A DNA stretch of 24,818 nt from a virus. The stretch is from positions 1-24,818 of the IMG/VR virus record IMGVR_UViG_3300017697_000089. The stretch is one strand, 5' to 3'. Made by a program: the position numbers and the translations under genes. This document shows, piece by piece, positions 15,430-22,642 of this stretch. The notes under the pieces were generated by a model. That model was not told the DNA's origin. It searched no databases and saw nothing but the letters and a program-made list of their open reading frames with translations. How positions within the stretch are numbered: position 1 is the first letter of the stretch; each line of letters starts with the position of its first letter.

Positions 15430-15438
15430 CTATTATAG
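15430..15438. promoter_or_regulatory. Shared CTATTATAG element between polymerase operon and sigma gene
   Basis: The 16-base gap between the two divergent start codons contains CTATTATAG, which reads CTATAATAG on the minus strand. On the minus strand TATAAT (15437-15432) ends six bases before the ATG, so the expected start nucleotide is the A of that ATG. On the plus strand TATTAT (15431-15436) ends five bases before the other ATG. Neither gene has a ribosome binding site. One nonamer may thus serve both directions; function is inferred from position and recurrence. Confidence 0.55.
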
Positions 15439-15441
15439 ATT

Positions 15442-15798
15442 ATGGGGAAAAAAGTACATTACATAGATAACAAAAGATTTGAAGAAATTATCCCCCTCTA
15501 CCTACGAAACCCTGAGGCTTACGAGGATGAGTTGATGGGACTGTTCGATCTATTGATCACGAATATTATAGGAAGCTTCAAGTTTAATATCGACAAAGAG
15601 GACGCAAAACAAGAATGTTTCTTGCTGGTCCTAAAGACGTTGAAGAATTTCAAACCGTCTAAAGGATCTGCCTTTAACTATTTTACGACCGTCATTGTCA
15701 ACAACCTCAAACTTCTATACACGAAGAATAAGAGGTATGAAAACAAACTCTCCGAGTATGGAGATATACTGGGTGATCAGAGACCCAGTTGCTTATAG
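15442..15798 (+). CDS. gp55-like RNA polymerase sigma factor
   Basis: A 118-residue protein, one of only two genes on the plus strand. DKEDAKQECFLLVLKTLKNFKPSKGSAFNYFTTVIVNNLKLLY (51-93) is a sigma-70 region 2 pattern: core-binding and -10-reading helices with the acidic DxxQE segment and the aromatic F-NYF stretch. Regions 3 and 4 are absent, as in T4 gp55, which directs host RNA polymerase to late promoters that have only a -10 box. It should therefore recognise a short AT-rich element such as the CTATTATAG motif found here, including the one directly before its own start. Its 3' end overlaps the opposing thioredoxin-like gene by 22 bases. Confidence 0.75.
   Translation: MGKKVHYIDNKRFEEIIPLYLRNPEAYEDELMGLFDLLITNIIGSFKFNIDKEDAKQECFLLVLKTLKNFKPSKGSAFNYFTTVIVNNLKLLYTKNKRYENKLSEYGDILGDQRPSCL
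15768..15789. other. Perfect hairpin at a convergent gene overlap
   Basis: ACTGGGT and ACCCAGT form a perfect 7-bp stem with an 8-base loop exactly where the sigma gene and the thioredoxin-like gene overlap tail to tail. There is no T-run on either side, so it is not a classical intrinsic terminator, but it could slow polymerase or stabilise both 3' ends. Confidence 0.45.
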
Positions 15799-16103
15799 AC
15801 CATCGACAGGTAGTCCTCGGACTCCATACTCCCGCGCTTAAATTGCACAAGATGCGGAACCTTCGATGTCTTAAAGATGACAAAGGCGTGAGGCATCATA
15901 AAGCTGTTCACCACATAAAGAGGCTTTAGTTTACGATTAACCGGGCCGTCCGTCTTCATCCCTCGAACCTTTTCAATCAGTTCCTTGGAATGATCGTCCC
16001 ACAGGGAGACAAATAAGACACCCATATCCTGCTTAGTCTTCCTCTGATTCCTAAGAATCTTATTCAGTTGATTCTCAGTACGAATGAATACAGGTGAGTA
16101 CAT
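15777..16103 (-). CDS. Thioredoxin-fold-like protein without the CxxC site
   Basis: A 108-residue protein whose strand order suggests a thioredoxin fold: GVLFVSLWDDHSKELIEKV (28-46), PLYVVNSF (61-68), HAFVIFKTSKVPHLVQFKRGSM (72-93, with the likely cis-proline in KVPHLV) and a C-terminal helix. At the place of the WCGPC redox site it has WDDHSK, and the protein contains no cysteine, so it cannot act as a disulphide reductase. It might be a binding or chaperone subunit. Assignment is by pattern only. The ATG overlaps the stop of the upstream gene (TGATG), and the 3' end overlaps the opposing sigma gene. Confidence 0.6.
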   Translation of the reverse strand: MYSPVFIRTENQLNKILRNQRKTKQDMGVLFVSLWDDHSKELIEKVRGMKTDGPVNRKLKPLYVVNSFMMPHAFVIFKTSKVPHLVQFKRGSMESEDYLSMVYKQLGL

Positions 16104-16459
16104 CAGTCCTCTACAATATCGACGTTTCCACTTGCAGTAGCTTCGTCAATGCCGACGAGCTTACCCTGATCGTCAAAGTTGAACCCTGACGCTTCATAGT
16201 CCTCACGGTTCTGTTCCATATGCTGGACCATGTTCGTGGTGAGTTCCTGCTCCAAAGCACGGATGCCATGGAAAAAGAGGGACCGTACAAAGTCGGTCAT
16301 TCCGAGATCAGTAGGCTTAACAGCGTTTGCAAAGTTGCGGAAGGCTTCAGCCTCCTCCTGATTGAGTTTGAGTTGGAACTTCATTCTATTTTTACTCCGA
16401 TAGTCGATTTTGATATTCCACCCCTCAGGATGGAAAGCGAATTTCAAGTCGTTAGACAT
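16103..16459 (-). CDS. Ribbon-helix-helix-like protein
   Basis: A 118-residue protein. MKFQLKLNQEEAEAFRNFANAV ... GMTDFVRSLFFHGIRALEQEL (26-73) looks like a beta strand followed by two helices, as in ribbon-helix-helix DNA-binding proteins; the acidic C-terminal tail is probably flexible. A transcriptional role would suit its place opposite the resolvase-like gene and next to the sigma gene. A small late-transcription co-activator of the T4 gp33 kind is an alternative from size and position only. A TATAAT ends 13 bases before the ATG at 16459, and no ribosome binding site is present. Confidence 0.6.
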   Translation of the reverse strand: MSNDLKFAFHPEGWNIKIDYRSKNRMKFQLKLNQEEAEAFRNFANAVKPTDLGMTDFVRSLFFHGIRALEQELTTNMVQHMEQNREDYEASGFNFDDQGKLVGIDEATASGNVDIVED

Positions 16460-16470
16460 TATTGATTGCT

Positions 16471-16479
16471 CTATTATAG
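16471..16479. promoter_or_regulatory. CTATTATAG element between divergent genes
   Basis: The 38-base gap between the ribbon-helix-helix-like gene (minus) and the resolvase-like gene (plus) contains CTATTATAG. On the minus strand TATAAT (16478-16473) predicts a start near 16466 and a leader of about seven bases. On the plus strand TATTAT (16472-16477) predicts a start near 16484 and a 14-base leader. This is the second divergent pair in the window sharing one such nonamer. Confidence 0.5.
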
Positions 16480-16497
16480 TACGAGGTTTAAGAAACT

Positions 16498-17016
16498 ATG
16501 AATGATAATTACGATTTAAGTAAGCTTCGCAAAAAACCTAAGCGGAAGAACAGCAGGACCAAAGGTAACACCTTCGAACGGCAGATTGCCAAGCTACTCA
16601 ATGATAGATTCAAGACCGAAGAATTTTCAAGAAGTCCGGGATCTGGTGCATTTGCCACCACCCATACTCTACCTGAACACCTAAAAATTTATGGAGACTT
16701 GATTACTCCACAGAAATTTAAATTCTGTATTGAATGTAAAAAAGGATACAATAATCAAAACTTATATAGTTTATATAATTATAGTAGCGACATCTGGAAG
16801 TTTGTAGAGCAATGTGAAAAAGATTCTGGAAAATGTAGCAGACTACCCATGGTCATCTTTAAGCAAGATAGACAGCCAACATTAGCCATTGTTCCCTATG
16901 ATGTAGAGTTCGGACAAGATCTCAAGTACATAGAGGTTATGAAGCAGAAGAAGTACAGGATCTATTTATTTGATGATCTTGTTAAGTGCTGGGACCATTG
17001 TTGGTTTGATGCATGA
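16498..17016 (+). CDS. Holliday-junction-resolvase-like PD-(D/E)XK nuclease
   Basis: A 172-residue basic protein. KGNTFERQIAKLLNDRF (22-38, E27), FSRSPGSGAF (43-52), YGDLIT (D67) and IECKKGY (E79-C-K81) are in the order and spacing of archaeal Hjc-type resolvases and related phage nucleases. It would cut branched recombination intermediates before packaging, the job of gp49 in T4, by a different fold. The lysine-rich N-terminus (LRKKPKRKNSRTK) suits DNA binding. One of two plus-strand genes in the window; its end overlaps the opposing 848-residue gene by 35 bases. Confidence 0.78.
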   Translation: MNDNYDLSKLRKKPKRKNSRTKGNTFERQIAKLLNDRFKTEEFSRSPGSGAFATTHTLPEHLKIYGDLITPQKFKFCIECKKGYNNQNLYSLYNYSSDIWKFVEQCEKDSGKCSRLPMVIFKQDRQPTLAIVPYDVEFGQDLKYIEVMKQKKYRIYLFDDLVKCWDHCWFDA

Positions 17017-19528
17017 GCTTTTCTAATAGCTCTCTCTGACCTTTGAGGAAGGTTATAAACAACTCTTCTTCCTCAGCACTCTTATCTTCGGACAATACAT
17101 TTCGATGACCAGACTTTGTACCCATAGTCCACTTCTGGTTACCTCTTGCAGTGTCACAAGAAACTAAGGTGTCCCCTGTCTTCCTATCTACTAGTTTGAT
17201 GGTTCCCCCTCCTCCGTATTCGAAGTAGGCTTTATTGTCTTTGATCTTTTGCAGGTTATCTTCCACAACAGCATTGTTTAGATACACACTTTGGTAACTA
17301 TCACCCAACCCTCTAGTGACCCTTAAGGTCTCCTCCATACTTCCAGCAGCTTGGCTGTAGCACATTGTTGCCCAAGACTTCCACCCTTCATCCGTTACTT
17401 CGCCTTGTGGCATTTCTTGTTTTAGAACTTCTTGCTGAATATCCTGCTTCACTTTTGCCAGCGCATCCAAATCTTCCTTAGTAGCGTTAGGTCTCATAGC
17501 CCTCTTAGCTGCTTCAGCCCTTTCTTTATTTTTAGGACTCTGCTGCTTCTTCTCAAACCAAGTGTTGATCCAAGCGTCAGACATCTCTGGAGTAACTCCC
17601 AATGATCCGGGAGTTAGTAATCTATCGAACTCCGCAGTCTTCTCATCAATCTCTTTTTGTTTAGCGCAGCCAGCTTTTTGAGTTCCTGCTCCCGCACAGG
17701 AATTTAATCTTTTTGAGTTACGCTTTGCAAAGTCCTTTGTGCCTTGAGTCATGCCACCCGGTACATCACTGCCAACAGTTGCATTACCGCAAATAGCTTG
17801 GGTTCTACTACTTGATATCTCACCCACACCCCCCTTACTTTTTGAATCGGTAAGAGTTTTTAGCTCTACCTCCATGACGCAACCCCCTCCTTCGGTTGGA
17901 GTCAGCATGTTTTTAACTCCAGAACCTTCTCCCCCACAACCATTCTTAGGGGTTCCTCCAAGCTTCTTTTCATAAGAAGCAGCAACCTTGTCACAGTCCT
18001 TATCAAACTCGAACTTAAGATCAGCTTTTGCCCCAGAATCGGTCATGTTTTTGTCCCCTTCGTGGGTAACCTTGGTTGGGATAAGATCTGGATCGTCACC
18101 GAAAAGCTGCTTGTCAAAGGTTTGGTTAACGAATGAAGTAACAAGGATAGACATCATGAGTTGCCTATCCGATGGCGTAGATGCCTGTTCAATGAAAGCC
18201 TCAGCCTTCTTTTCGTCCATCCCCATCTCCTCAGTTAGCACTCGCTGACATTCAATAACAAATTGGGCATCCTCGTAAGCGGCTTCCCCTTTTGCTAAAA
18301 GCTCCCCTAGCGCAACCGACCTACCTACAGAAAAAGTTTCCATCATTTGATCGTAGCTGCCATCACTAAGTGCATCTTCATAAGTATCGGAGATACTTTG
18401 CCGCATTTCATGGAGAGCCTTCTTCTTCTCTGCACCAGTCTCAGCTTGGGCGAACTTCGCTTGCCCCCTCATGATGTTCGCAGAGATGGTCATGAATTTC
18501 TCTGCTACTGGACCACGGTAAGACTCATTTACACCCCCTGTTTTCGCAGGAGATTCAGGAGGTTTTGCGACAGGAATTTTATACTTTCTCTGATCCTCGT
18601 CTGGTAGATTCTCTAGTTGTTTGTTATACCTCTCAGCTTCGTTATTAAGCTGATCAACCATATTCCTAAGAGCATCATTTTTTGGAGAAGACTTCTCTCT
18701 AAACTGGAATCCGATGCCCCTAATAAGAACACCCCCGCGAGTAATAGTAATAGACTCAAGAAGCTTGCCTAGTTTCTTAGCTTCGGCCTCACTCATAGGC
18801 TCTTCACTGCCTGCTCTTCCCCGTAACTGCCTGATAGATAAGTCAATTTGTTGAAGACCTTCTAGTGCTCCAAGCTTTTCTTCTGGGGAAAGCTTATCTG
18901 AATTAAACACTTGCTGCTCTAACCTTTCAACGTCCCCGAAAAAACCTTTGGTCTGTCCTGCGGCTACGTTTGCAAGGGAATCAATACCTCTACCTCTCTT
19001 CTCTTCCAGACCGGGTGTGATACCTGCCATTTGTGCAAGCTCTCTAAAAGAGGTTACTACTTTCTCTGTTAGGTCTTGTACTTGCTTGATCATAGCCAAG
19101 CCTTGATCATCTCCACCTTCGCCTTCTTGCCCCTCTTCACCAGTGTCGCCTTGGTCCTTGGTGTCGCCTTCTTCCTCACCACCACCTGCCCATGCTTTCA
19201 CTAATTTGTTAGCATTACTATTTTCTTTTTGCCAAGAAGTAGCCAAGCTTCCGATCTGAGAGCCACTAAGTTTAATTCCCCAACCTGAGAGATTGCTTCC
19301 AGTAACACTAACACCTTTTCCTTTGGTTACTTCAACACTTAAATTTTTACCGTTACCTAAGCCCTCTTCTTTATGGCCCTCTTCTTCATTACGAATTCGG
19401 CCTAATTCAGTAGCTACATCGTTTGCTACGGAAGCTAGATCAGCCGCTTCTTCCTCACGCAAAGAGAGTCTGAATTTTCTGCGCTTTAACTGTTCGTAAT
19501 TTTCTAAGAGTGAGTAGTAGTAATCCAT
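16982..19528 (-). CDS. Large protein of unknown function (848 aa), possible virion protein
   Basis: I do not recognise this protein. Residues 1-50 are charged helix; 114-142 is a Gly/Glu/Asp low-complexity linker; 145-240 and 280-470 are helical. The first 426 residues contain no cysteine, whereas the rest has nine (427, 512, 531, 550, 580 and later). KADLKFEFD (501-509) followed by VMEVELKTLT (551-560) resembles the D...ExK pattern of restriction-like nucleases, but this is weak. There is no signal peptide or membrane segment. Its place directly after the tail tube gene in the same direction suggests a structural or head-internal protein. It has its own terminator-promoter boundary upstream. 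The ATG at 19528 has no ribosome binding site. Confidence 0.82.
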   Translation of the reverse strand: MDYYYSLLENYEQLKRRKFRLSLREEEAADLASVANDVATELGRIRNEEEGHKEEGLGNGKNLSVEVTKGKGVSVTGSNLSGWGIKLSGSQIGSLATSWQKENSNANKLVKAWAGGGEEEGDTKDQGDTGEEGQEGEGGDDQGLAMIKQVQDLTEKVVTSFRELAQMAGITPGLEEKRGRGIDSLANVAAGQTKGFFGDVERLEQQVFNSDKLSPEEKLGALEGLQQIDLSIRQLRGRAGSEEPMSEAEAKKLGKLLESITITRGGVLIRGIGFQFREKSSPKNDALRNMVDQLNNEAERYNKQLENLPDEDQRKYKIPVAKPPESPAKTGGVNESYRGPVAEKFMTISANIMRGQAKFAQAETGAEKKKALHEMRQSISDTYEDALSDGSYDQMMETFSVGRSVALGELLAKGEAAYEDAQFVIECQRVLTEEMGMDEKKAEAFIEQASTPSDRQLMMSILVTSFVNQTFDKQLFGDDPDLIPTKVTHEGDKNMTDSGAKADLKFEFDKDCDKVAASYEKKLGGTPKNGCGGEGSGVKNMLTPTEGGGCVMEVELKTLTDSKSKGGVGEISSSRTQAICGNATVGSDVPGGMTQGTKDFAKRNSKRLNSCAGAGTQKAGCAKQKEIDEKTAEFDRLLTPGSLGVTPEMSDAWINTWFEKKQQSPKNKERAEAAKRAMRPNATKEDLDALAKVKQDIQQEVLKQEMPQGEVTDEGWKSWATMCYSQAAGSMEETLRVTRGLGDSYQSVYLNNAVVEDNLQKIKDNKAYFEYGGGGTIKLVDRKTGDTLVSCDTARGNQKWTMGTKSGHRNVLSEDKSAEEEELFITFLKGQRELLEKLMHQTNNGPST

Positions 19529-19535
19529 GTGTAGT

Positions 19536-19544
19536 CTATTATAG
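19536..19544 (-). promoter_or_regulatory. CTATAATAG element before the 848-residue gene
   Basis: Directly behind the terminator of the tail genes the minus strand reads CTATAATAG. The TATAAT (19543-19538) ends nine bases before the ATG, predicting a start near 19531 and only about three untranslated bases. A promoter is needed here because the terminator would stop most transcription from the tail operon. Confidence 0.55.
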
Positions 19545-19579
19545 AAAAAGCCCAGCCCAGATAGTTCTAGGCTGGGCTT
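19545..19579 (-). terminator. Intrinsic terminator of the tail operon
   Basis: AAGCCCAGCC and GGCTGGGCTT form a perfect 10-bp, GC-rich stem (19579-19570 with 19557-19548) around a 12-base loop. Five T residues on the minus strand (two of them pairing at the stem base) follow. It lies 27 bases after the tail tube stop codon. Confidence 0.88.
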
Positions 19580-19606
19580 AGAATTTACTTATCTAGTTGT
19601 AATCTC

Positions 19607-20215
19607 TTAGACCGTGCTTGCAAGAGCACCGCCGTAGCCAGTATCTTTACCTACATGCTCCATGAAGTCATAGCGGAGTCCAAGTTCGATAGTATGGAAT
19701 TCGTTAGTAGAGTAGTTAAACTCAGCAGTCTTCCAAGACTTGGGGTAAACTCCCGTCAGTCGAGTCTCATACAGAGGTTGTCCTCTGGAATCTAGATGAA
19801 CGATAATCGCTCTGCCCTTAAAGGTGTTGGGTTGCCCCTCTTGACCTTCGGTATGGAACTTACCCGTAGTGGGATCGTAGATCGAAGAGAACCACTGCCA
19901 CAAGGCATTCGAAACGCTCTTGTTGTAGAAGTTGTCAAAGGTAACCGTAAGCTCCTCAGGCGAAGCCTTACCGGGGTAGAAGACCTTATCGTTAACACGG
20001 TTAACTTCGATGTCCTCTACTGTCATGCCGACCTGAGAGACTTGCTTTGCAGCAAGAGTTAGGTCAGTAGGATTTGCTTGATTTACCAGACTCGGCATGT
20101 CAAGAAATTGAATCTCGAACTGGTATGCTCTTACAGAATCCAGTCCTTCCGAGATGATGGGCTTAATACTTCCCCTATTGGTATCGGAAGAGACGTAGGT
20201 TGCTTTTTGTGCCAT
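19607..20215 (-). CDS. Tail tube protein (T4 gp19-like)
   Basis: A 202-residue protein that would polymerise into the inner tube of the contractile tail. Typical gp19-family segments are visible: AYQFEIQFLDMP (30-41), the VFYPGKASPEELTVTFDNFYN stretch (78-98), ALWQWFSSIYDPTTGKF (104-120), and a C-terminal beta pair SWKTAEFNYSTNEFHTIELGLRYDFMEH. The length is near that of T4 gp19 (163 residues) with modest extensions at both ends. AGGAG lies before the ATG at 20215. It follows the sheath gene by 11 bases, the invariant sheath-tube order of contractile tails, and is the last gene before the terminator. Confidence 0.92.
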   Translation of the reverse strand: MAQKATYVSSDTNRGSIKPIISEGLDSVRAYQFEIQFLDMPSLVNQANPTDLTLAAKQVSQVGMTVEDIEVNRVNDKVFYPGKASPEELTVTFDNFYNKSVSNALWQWFSSIYDPTTGKFHTEGQEGQPNTFKGRAIIVHLDSRGQPLYETRLTGVYPKSWKTAEFNYSTNEFHTIELGLRYDFMEHVGKDTGYGGALASTV

Positions 20216-20226
20216 AGTTATTTCTC

Positions 20227-22410
20227 CTAGCTAATGCTCGCTGATTGTGAAGTGAGGTTAAGTTCGAAGATCACCATCTCAGCGGTCTTGGTGGGCTTGA
20301 TAAGAACTTTACACCACATCTCGTTTCGATCAACTCGAATTGGCGTGTTAACAGTCTCGTTACAGATTACCTTGAACTCGGTAATACCTCTGTTGTTAGA
20401 GATGTCTTCCAAGAGAGGATTAATTAAATCTTCAACTCTAGCCCAAGTGAACCTATCGTTTGGCTCGAAGACCAGTCGTTGCGTCGAAGCGAGGATGACC
20501 TTCTTGATGTAGATCATCATGCGCCTTACGTTAATCCTATCCAGTGCAGTAGGCTGTCTTTGTGCCGTTCTTTGGCCGAAGATTGCGATACCGTTTTGGG
20601 GGAAGTTAACGATTGGGTTGATGCAGTTTCCACCAGAGTATAGTGAATCGCGATCACCTTGGTTGAGTACAACCTCAACATCCGTAGGCTTGGTCAAGCG
20701 GCCTCGTACAAAGCCAGCAGGAGCGAACCATGGGAAGGCTACACTATCCGTTACACCCATCTGACGCACACCGTAGATGGCAGGATCTAACCAGCGGTCC
20801 TTACCGTCAAAGACTTGGAAGACTTTGACCCAAGGCCAGTAGATCGTAGCGTAAGAACTGTTGATCGCAGCCGTTCTGGTCGTAGCGAAACCGTTACTCC
20901 AGTCAATCGCATCGCCAGTTGTACCCACAGCATATGGAGGTGAGACAGCGGCGAGGAAGTCCGTGGTTCTTTCTGCAACCGTAATCAGTCCGTTCTGAAC
21001 AGATTGTAGGTCACCAACACCCGGACCCGGAGCAAGAGCAATCGAGACATTCAGGATGGGATCATCCAGAGCTTCAATTCCAGTCTTACCACCAGTCGCC
21101 TTTACTTCACCAACAATCGTGCTTACCACATCAGCTTCAGCAGATGGGATACCACTATCACCCCCAGCCAAGTTGTAGGTTCCTTGAACCAGCTTGACGA
21201 AGCGAGGATCAGCAGCCACTCCAGTAACCCCACCACCCTGTCCACCCGTTAGGGATACAGCACCTACTAAGCTCGTAAGAGGCTTCTCGAAAGAGGTAAG
21301 AGGCGTTGGGACAATATCAGTGTATTCACCAGTGGCATAGTTTGCAGTGATGAAGTTCGAGGTTCTAGCATCGTAGTTCGTACCAATCTGATCTTCGATG
21401 AAGGCAGAAGAAGTAGCACCTGCGATGAACGACTCAGCAGCAGAGCCTAGATCGTTTACAGTGAGTGCGTTATTCGCACCACCAAGAACACCTACTTCGA
21501 AGGAGACACCGCTAGTGTCACCGTCAGTCTTGGTTCCAGTGTTATAGCCTGCTCCGGGGAACAAACTCTTAGCATGGTAACTAGCCTTGGTAGTATCAAT
21601 ACTAGTTCCAGAGGCAGTCCCGTTCGCGGTGGCAGTCCCAGCACCGCCAGTGATGCTTAGAGGCTGAAGGCCAACAACATCCACATAGGTGAGGTCTGTT
21701 TTCTGGATCTGCATTTGAACGTCAACAGATGCTGCGTTACCCGCTGCAAGTGCAACGAAGAAAGAGGAAGCGTCAATGCCGTTTGAATCTGCGAAAGCAC
21801 CAACCTTATCAGCGTCTAGTGATCCACCGACAACCTTTTTAAGTGCAGCAATCGTAGTTGCCCCTTGCGAAGCCGAGGTGCTTAACGTACCTTTAGCAAC
21901 AGTATAAGTCTTGTTATCTACAATCTTAGTTCTGTTTTGGTCATAAGCAGTAACGATGAACTTAACAGAAGAGGTTTGGAGATCGGAACTACCGAGAGCG
22001 GAAACACCCCCACCAGCAGAACGTAAAGGAACTCCATCTCGACCAGCCATCAGCGGGGCTGCGTTAGTACCACTAACTTGGAAGGCGGGGCAAGCACCGA
22101 TCTGGACAGCAGCCGAAGCTTCTACTGCACTGTCACCAGCACAGCGAATGAATCGCATCGAGTTAGTAGCCTCCAGAATCTCAAGCGCACCTTCAAGGGC
22201 CTGACCCTTAACGGCTTCGCTCGGTTCACCGAAGGTATCGACAAGCTGCTGTTGGCTAGTGATCAGCGTGGCTTTGTTGTTGTTTAAACCTGCGATTGGT
22301 CCTCGGTCTGCGAAACCGACGATACCAACAACAGATGAATTAATTTGGGCGGGGTAGTCAGAGATATCCTTCTCAATGACATATACACCGGGGCTAACGT
22401 AGTTGGGCAT
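20227..22410 (-). CDS. Contractile tail sheath protein (T4 gp18-like)
   Basis: A 727-residue protein beginning MPNYVSPGVYVIEKDISDYP, the hallmark N-terminus of contractile sheath subunits, followed by SVVGIVGFADRGPI. The C-terminal third holds the conserved sheath core: YYWPW-like TIYWPWVKVFQ, the W-F-A-P-AGFVRGRL segment, NFPQNGIAIFGQRTAQRQPTALDRINVRRMMIYIKKVI, RFTWARVEDLINPLLEDISNNRGITEFKVICNE and a final beta strand. The middle (about 130-440), rich in Gly, Ala, Ser and Thr, is the variable outer domain. Similar in length to T4 gp18 (659). AGGAGATAA precedes the ATG at 22410. Confidence 0.95.
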   Translation of the reverse strand: MPNYVSPGVYVIEKDISDYPAQINSSVVGIVGFADRGPIAGLNNNKATLITSQQQLVDTFGEPSEAVKGQALEGALEILEATNSMRFIRCAGDSAVEASAAVQIGACPAFQVSGTNAAPLMAGRDGVPLRSAGGGVSALGSSDLQTSSVKFIVTAYDQNRTKIVDNKTYTVAKGTLSTSASQGATTIAALKKVVGGSLDADKVGAFADSNGIDASSFFVALAAGNAASVDVQMQIQKTDLTYVDVVGLQPLSITGGAGTATANGTASGTSIDTTKASYHAKSLFPGAGYNTGTKTDGDTSGVSFEVGVLGGANNALTVNDLGSAAESFIAGATSSAFIEDQIGTNYDARTSNFITANYATGEYTDIVPTPLTSFEKPLTSLVGAVSLTGGQGGGVTGVAADPRFVKLVQGTYNLAGGDSGIPSAEADVVSTIVGEVKATGGKTGIEALDDPILNVSIALAPGPGVGDLQSVQNGLITVAERTTDFLAAVSPPYAVGTTGDAIDWSNGFATTRTAAINSSYATIYWPWVKVFQVFDGKDRWLDPAIYGVRQMGVTDSVAFPWFAPAGFVRGRLTKPTDVEVVLNQGDRDSLYSGGNCINPIVNFPQNGIAIFGQRTAQRQPTALDRINVRRMMIYIKKVILASTQRLVFEPNDRFTWARVEDLINPLLEDISNNRGITEFKVICNETVNTPIRVDRNEMWCKVLIKPTKTAEMVIFELNLTSQSASIS

Positions 22411-22422
22411 TTAAATTATCTC

Positions 22423-22599
22423 CTATGCGTTTTTGATCGAGATTAGACTTCGTTGTTGATATCTAATAACATCGTCAGTGATATACGAAGCAGGGACTTG
22501 AATACTCTGCTCTGGAGCTAAATAAAAGCTTTTAACACCTTCTTCAGTTTGTAAATAGATGTTCCAGCTTTGTAGACTAGTGTTGGTGAGTCGCTTCAT
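22423..22599 (-). CDS. Small protein between sheath-completion and sheath genes (58 aa)
   Basis: A 58-codon frame starts at the ATG at 22599 behind a strong AAGGAG site eight bases upstream and ends with TAG at 22423, 12 bases before the sheath gene. The product is compact: MKRLTNTSLQSWNIYLQTEEG, then YLAPEQSIQVPASYITDDVIRYQQRSLISIKNA. The P-x-Q-S-I-x-V-P-A-S-Y-I pattern followed by a short helix is one I have seen in small proteins near phage structural genes; its role is unknown. Without it the gap between gp15-like and sheath genes would be 232 bases. Confidence 0.8.
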   Translation of the reverse strand: MKRLTNTSLQSWNIYLQTEEGVKSFYLAPEQSIQVPASYITDDVIRYQQRSLISIKNA

Positions 22600-22642
22600 A
22601 TCATTATCTCCTTAGTATTTACTCAACTTGTGAGGGTTTTTA

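Noticed and set aside
17020-17045. Weak GAGC/GCTC hairpin after the resolvase-like gene
   Set aside because: Only four to five base pairs, no T-run, and inside the opposing coding sequence.
22600-22642. GTAAATACTA before the 58-residue gene as a T4-late-like box
   Set aside because: Only a partial match to TATAAATA in a single place; not enough to call a promoter.
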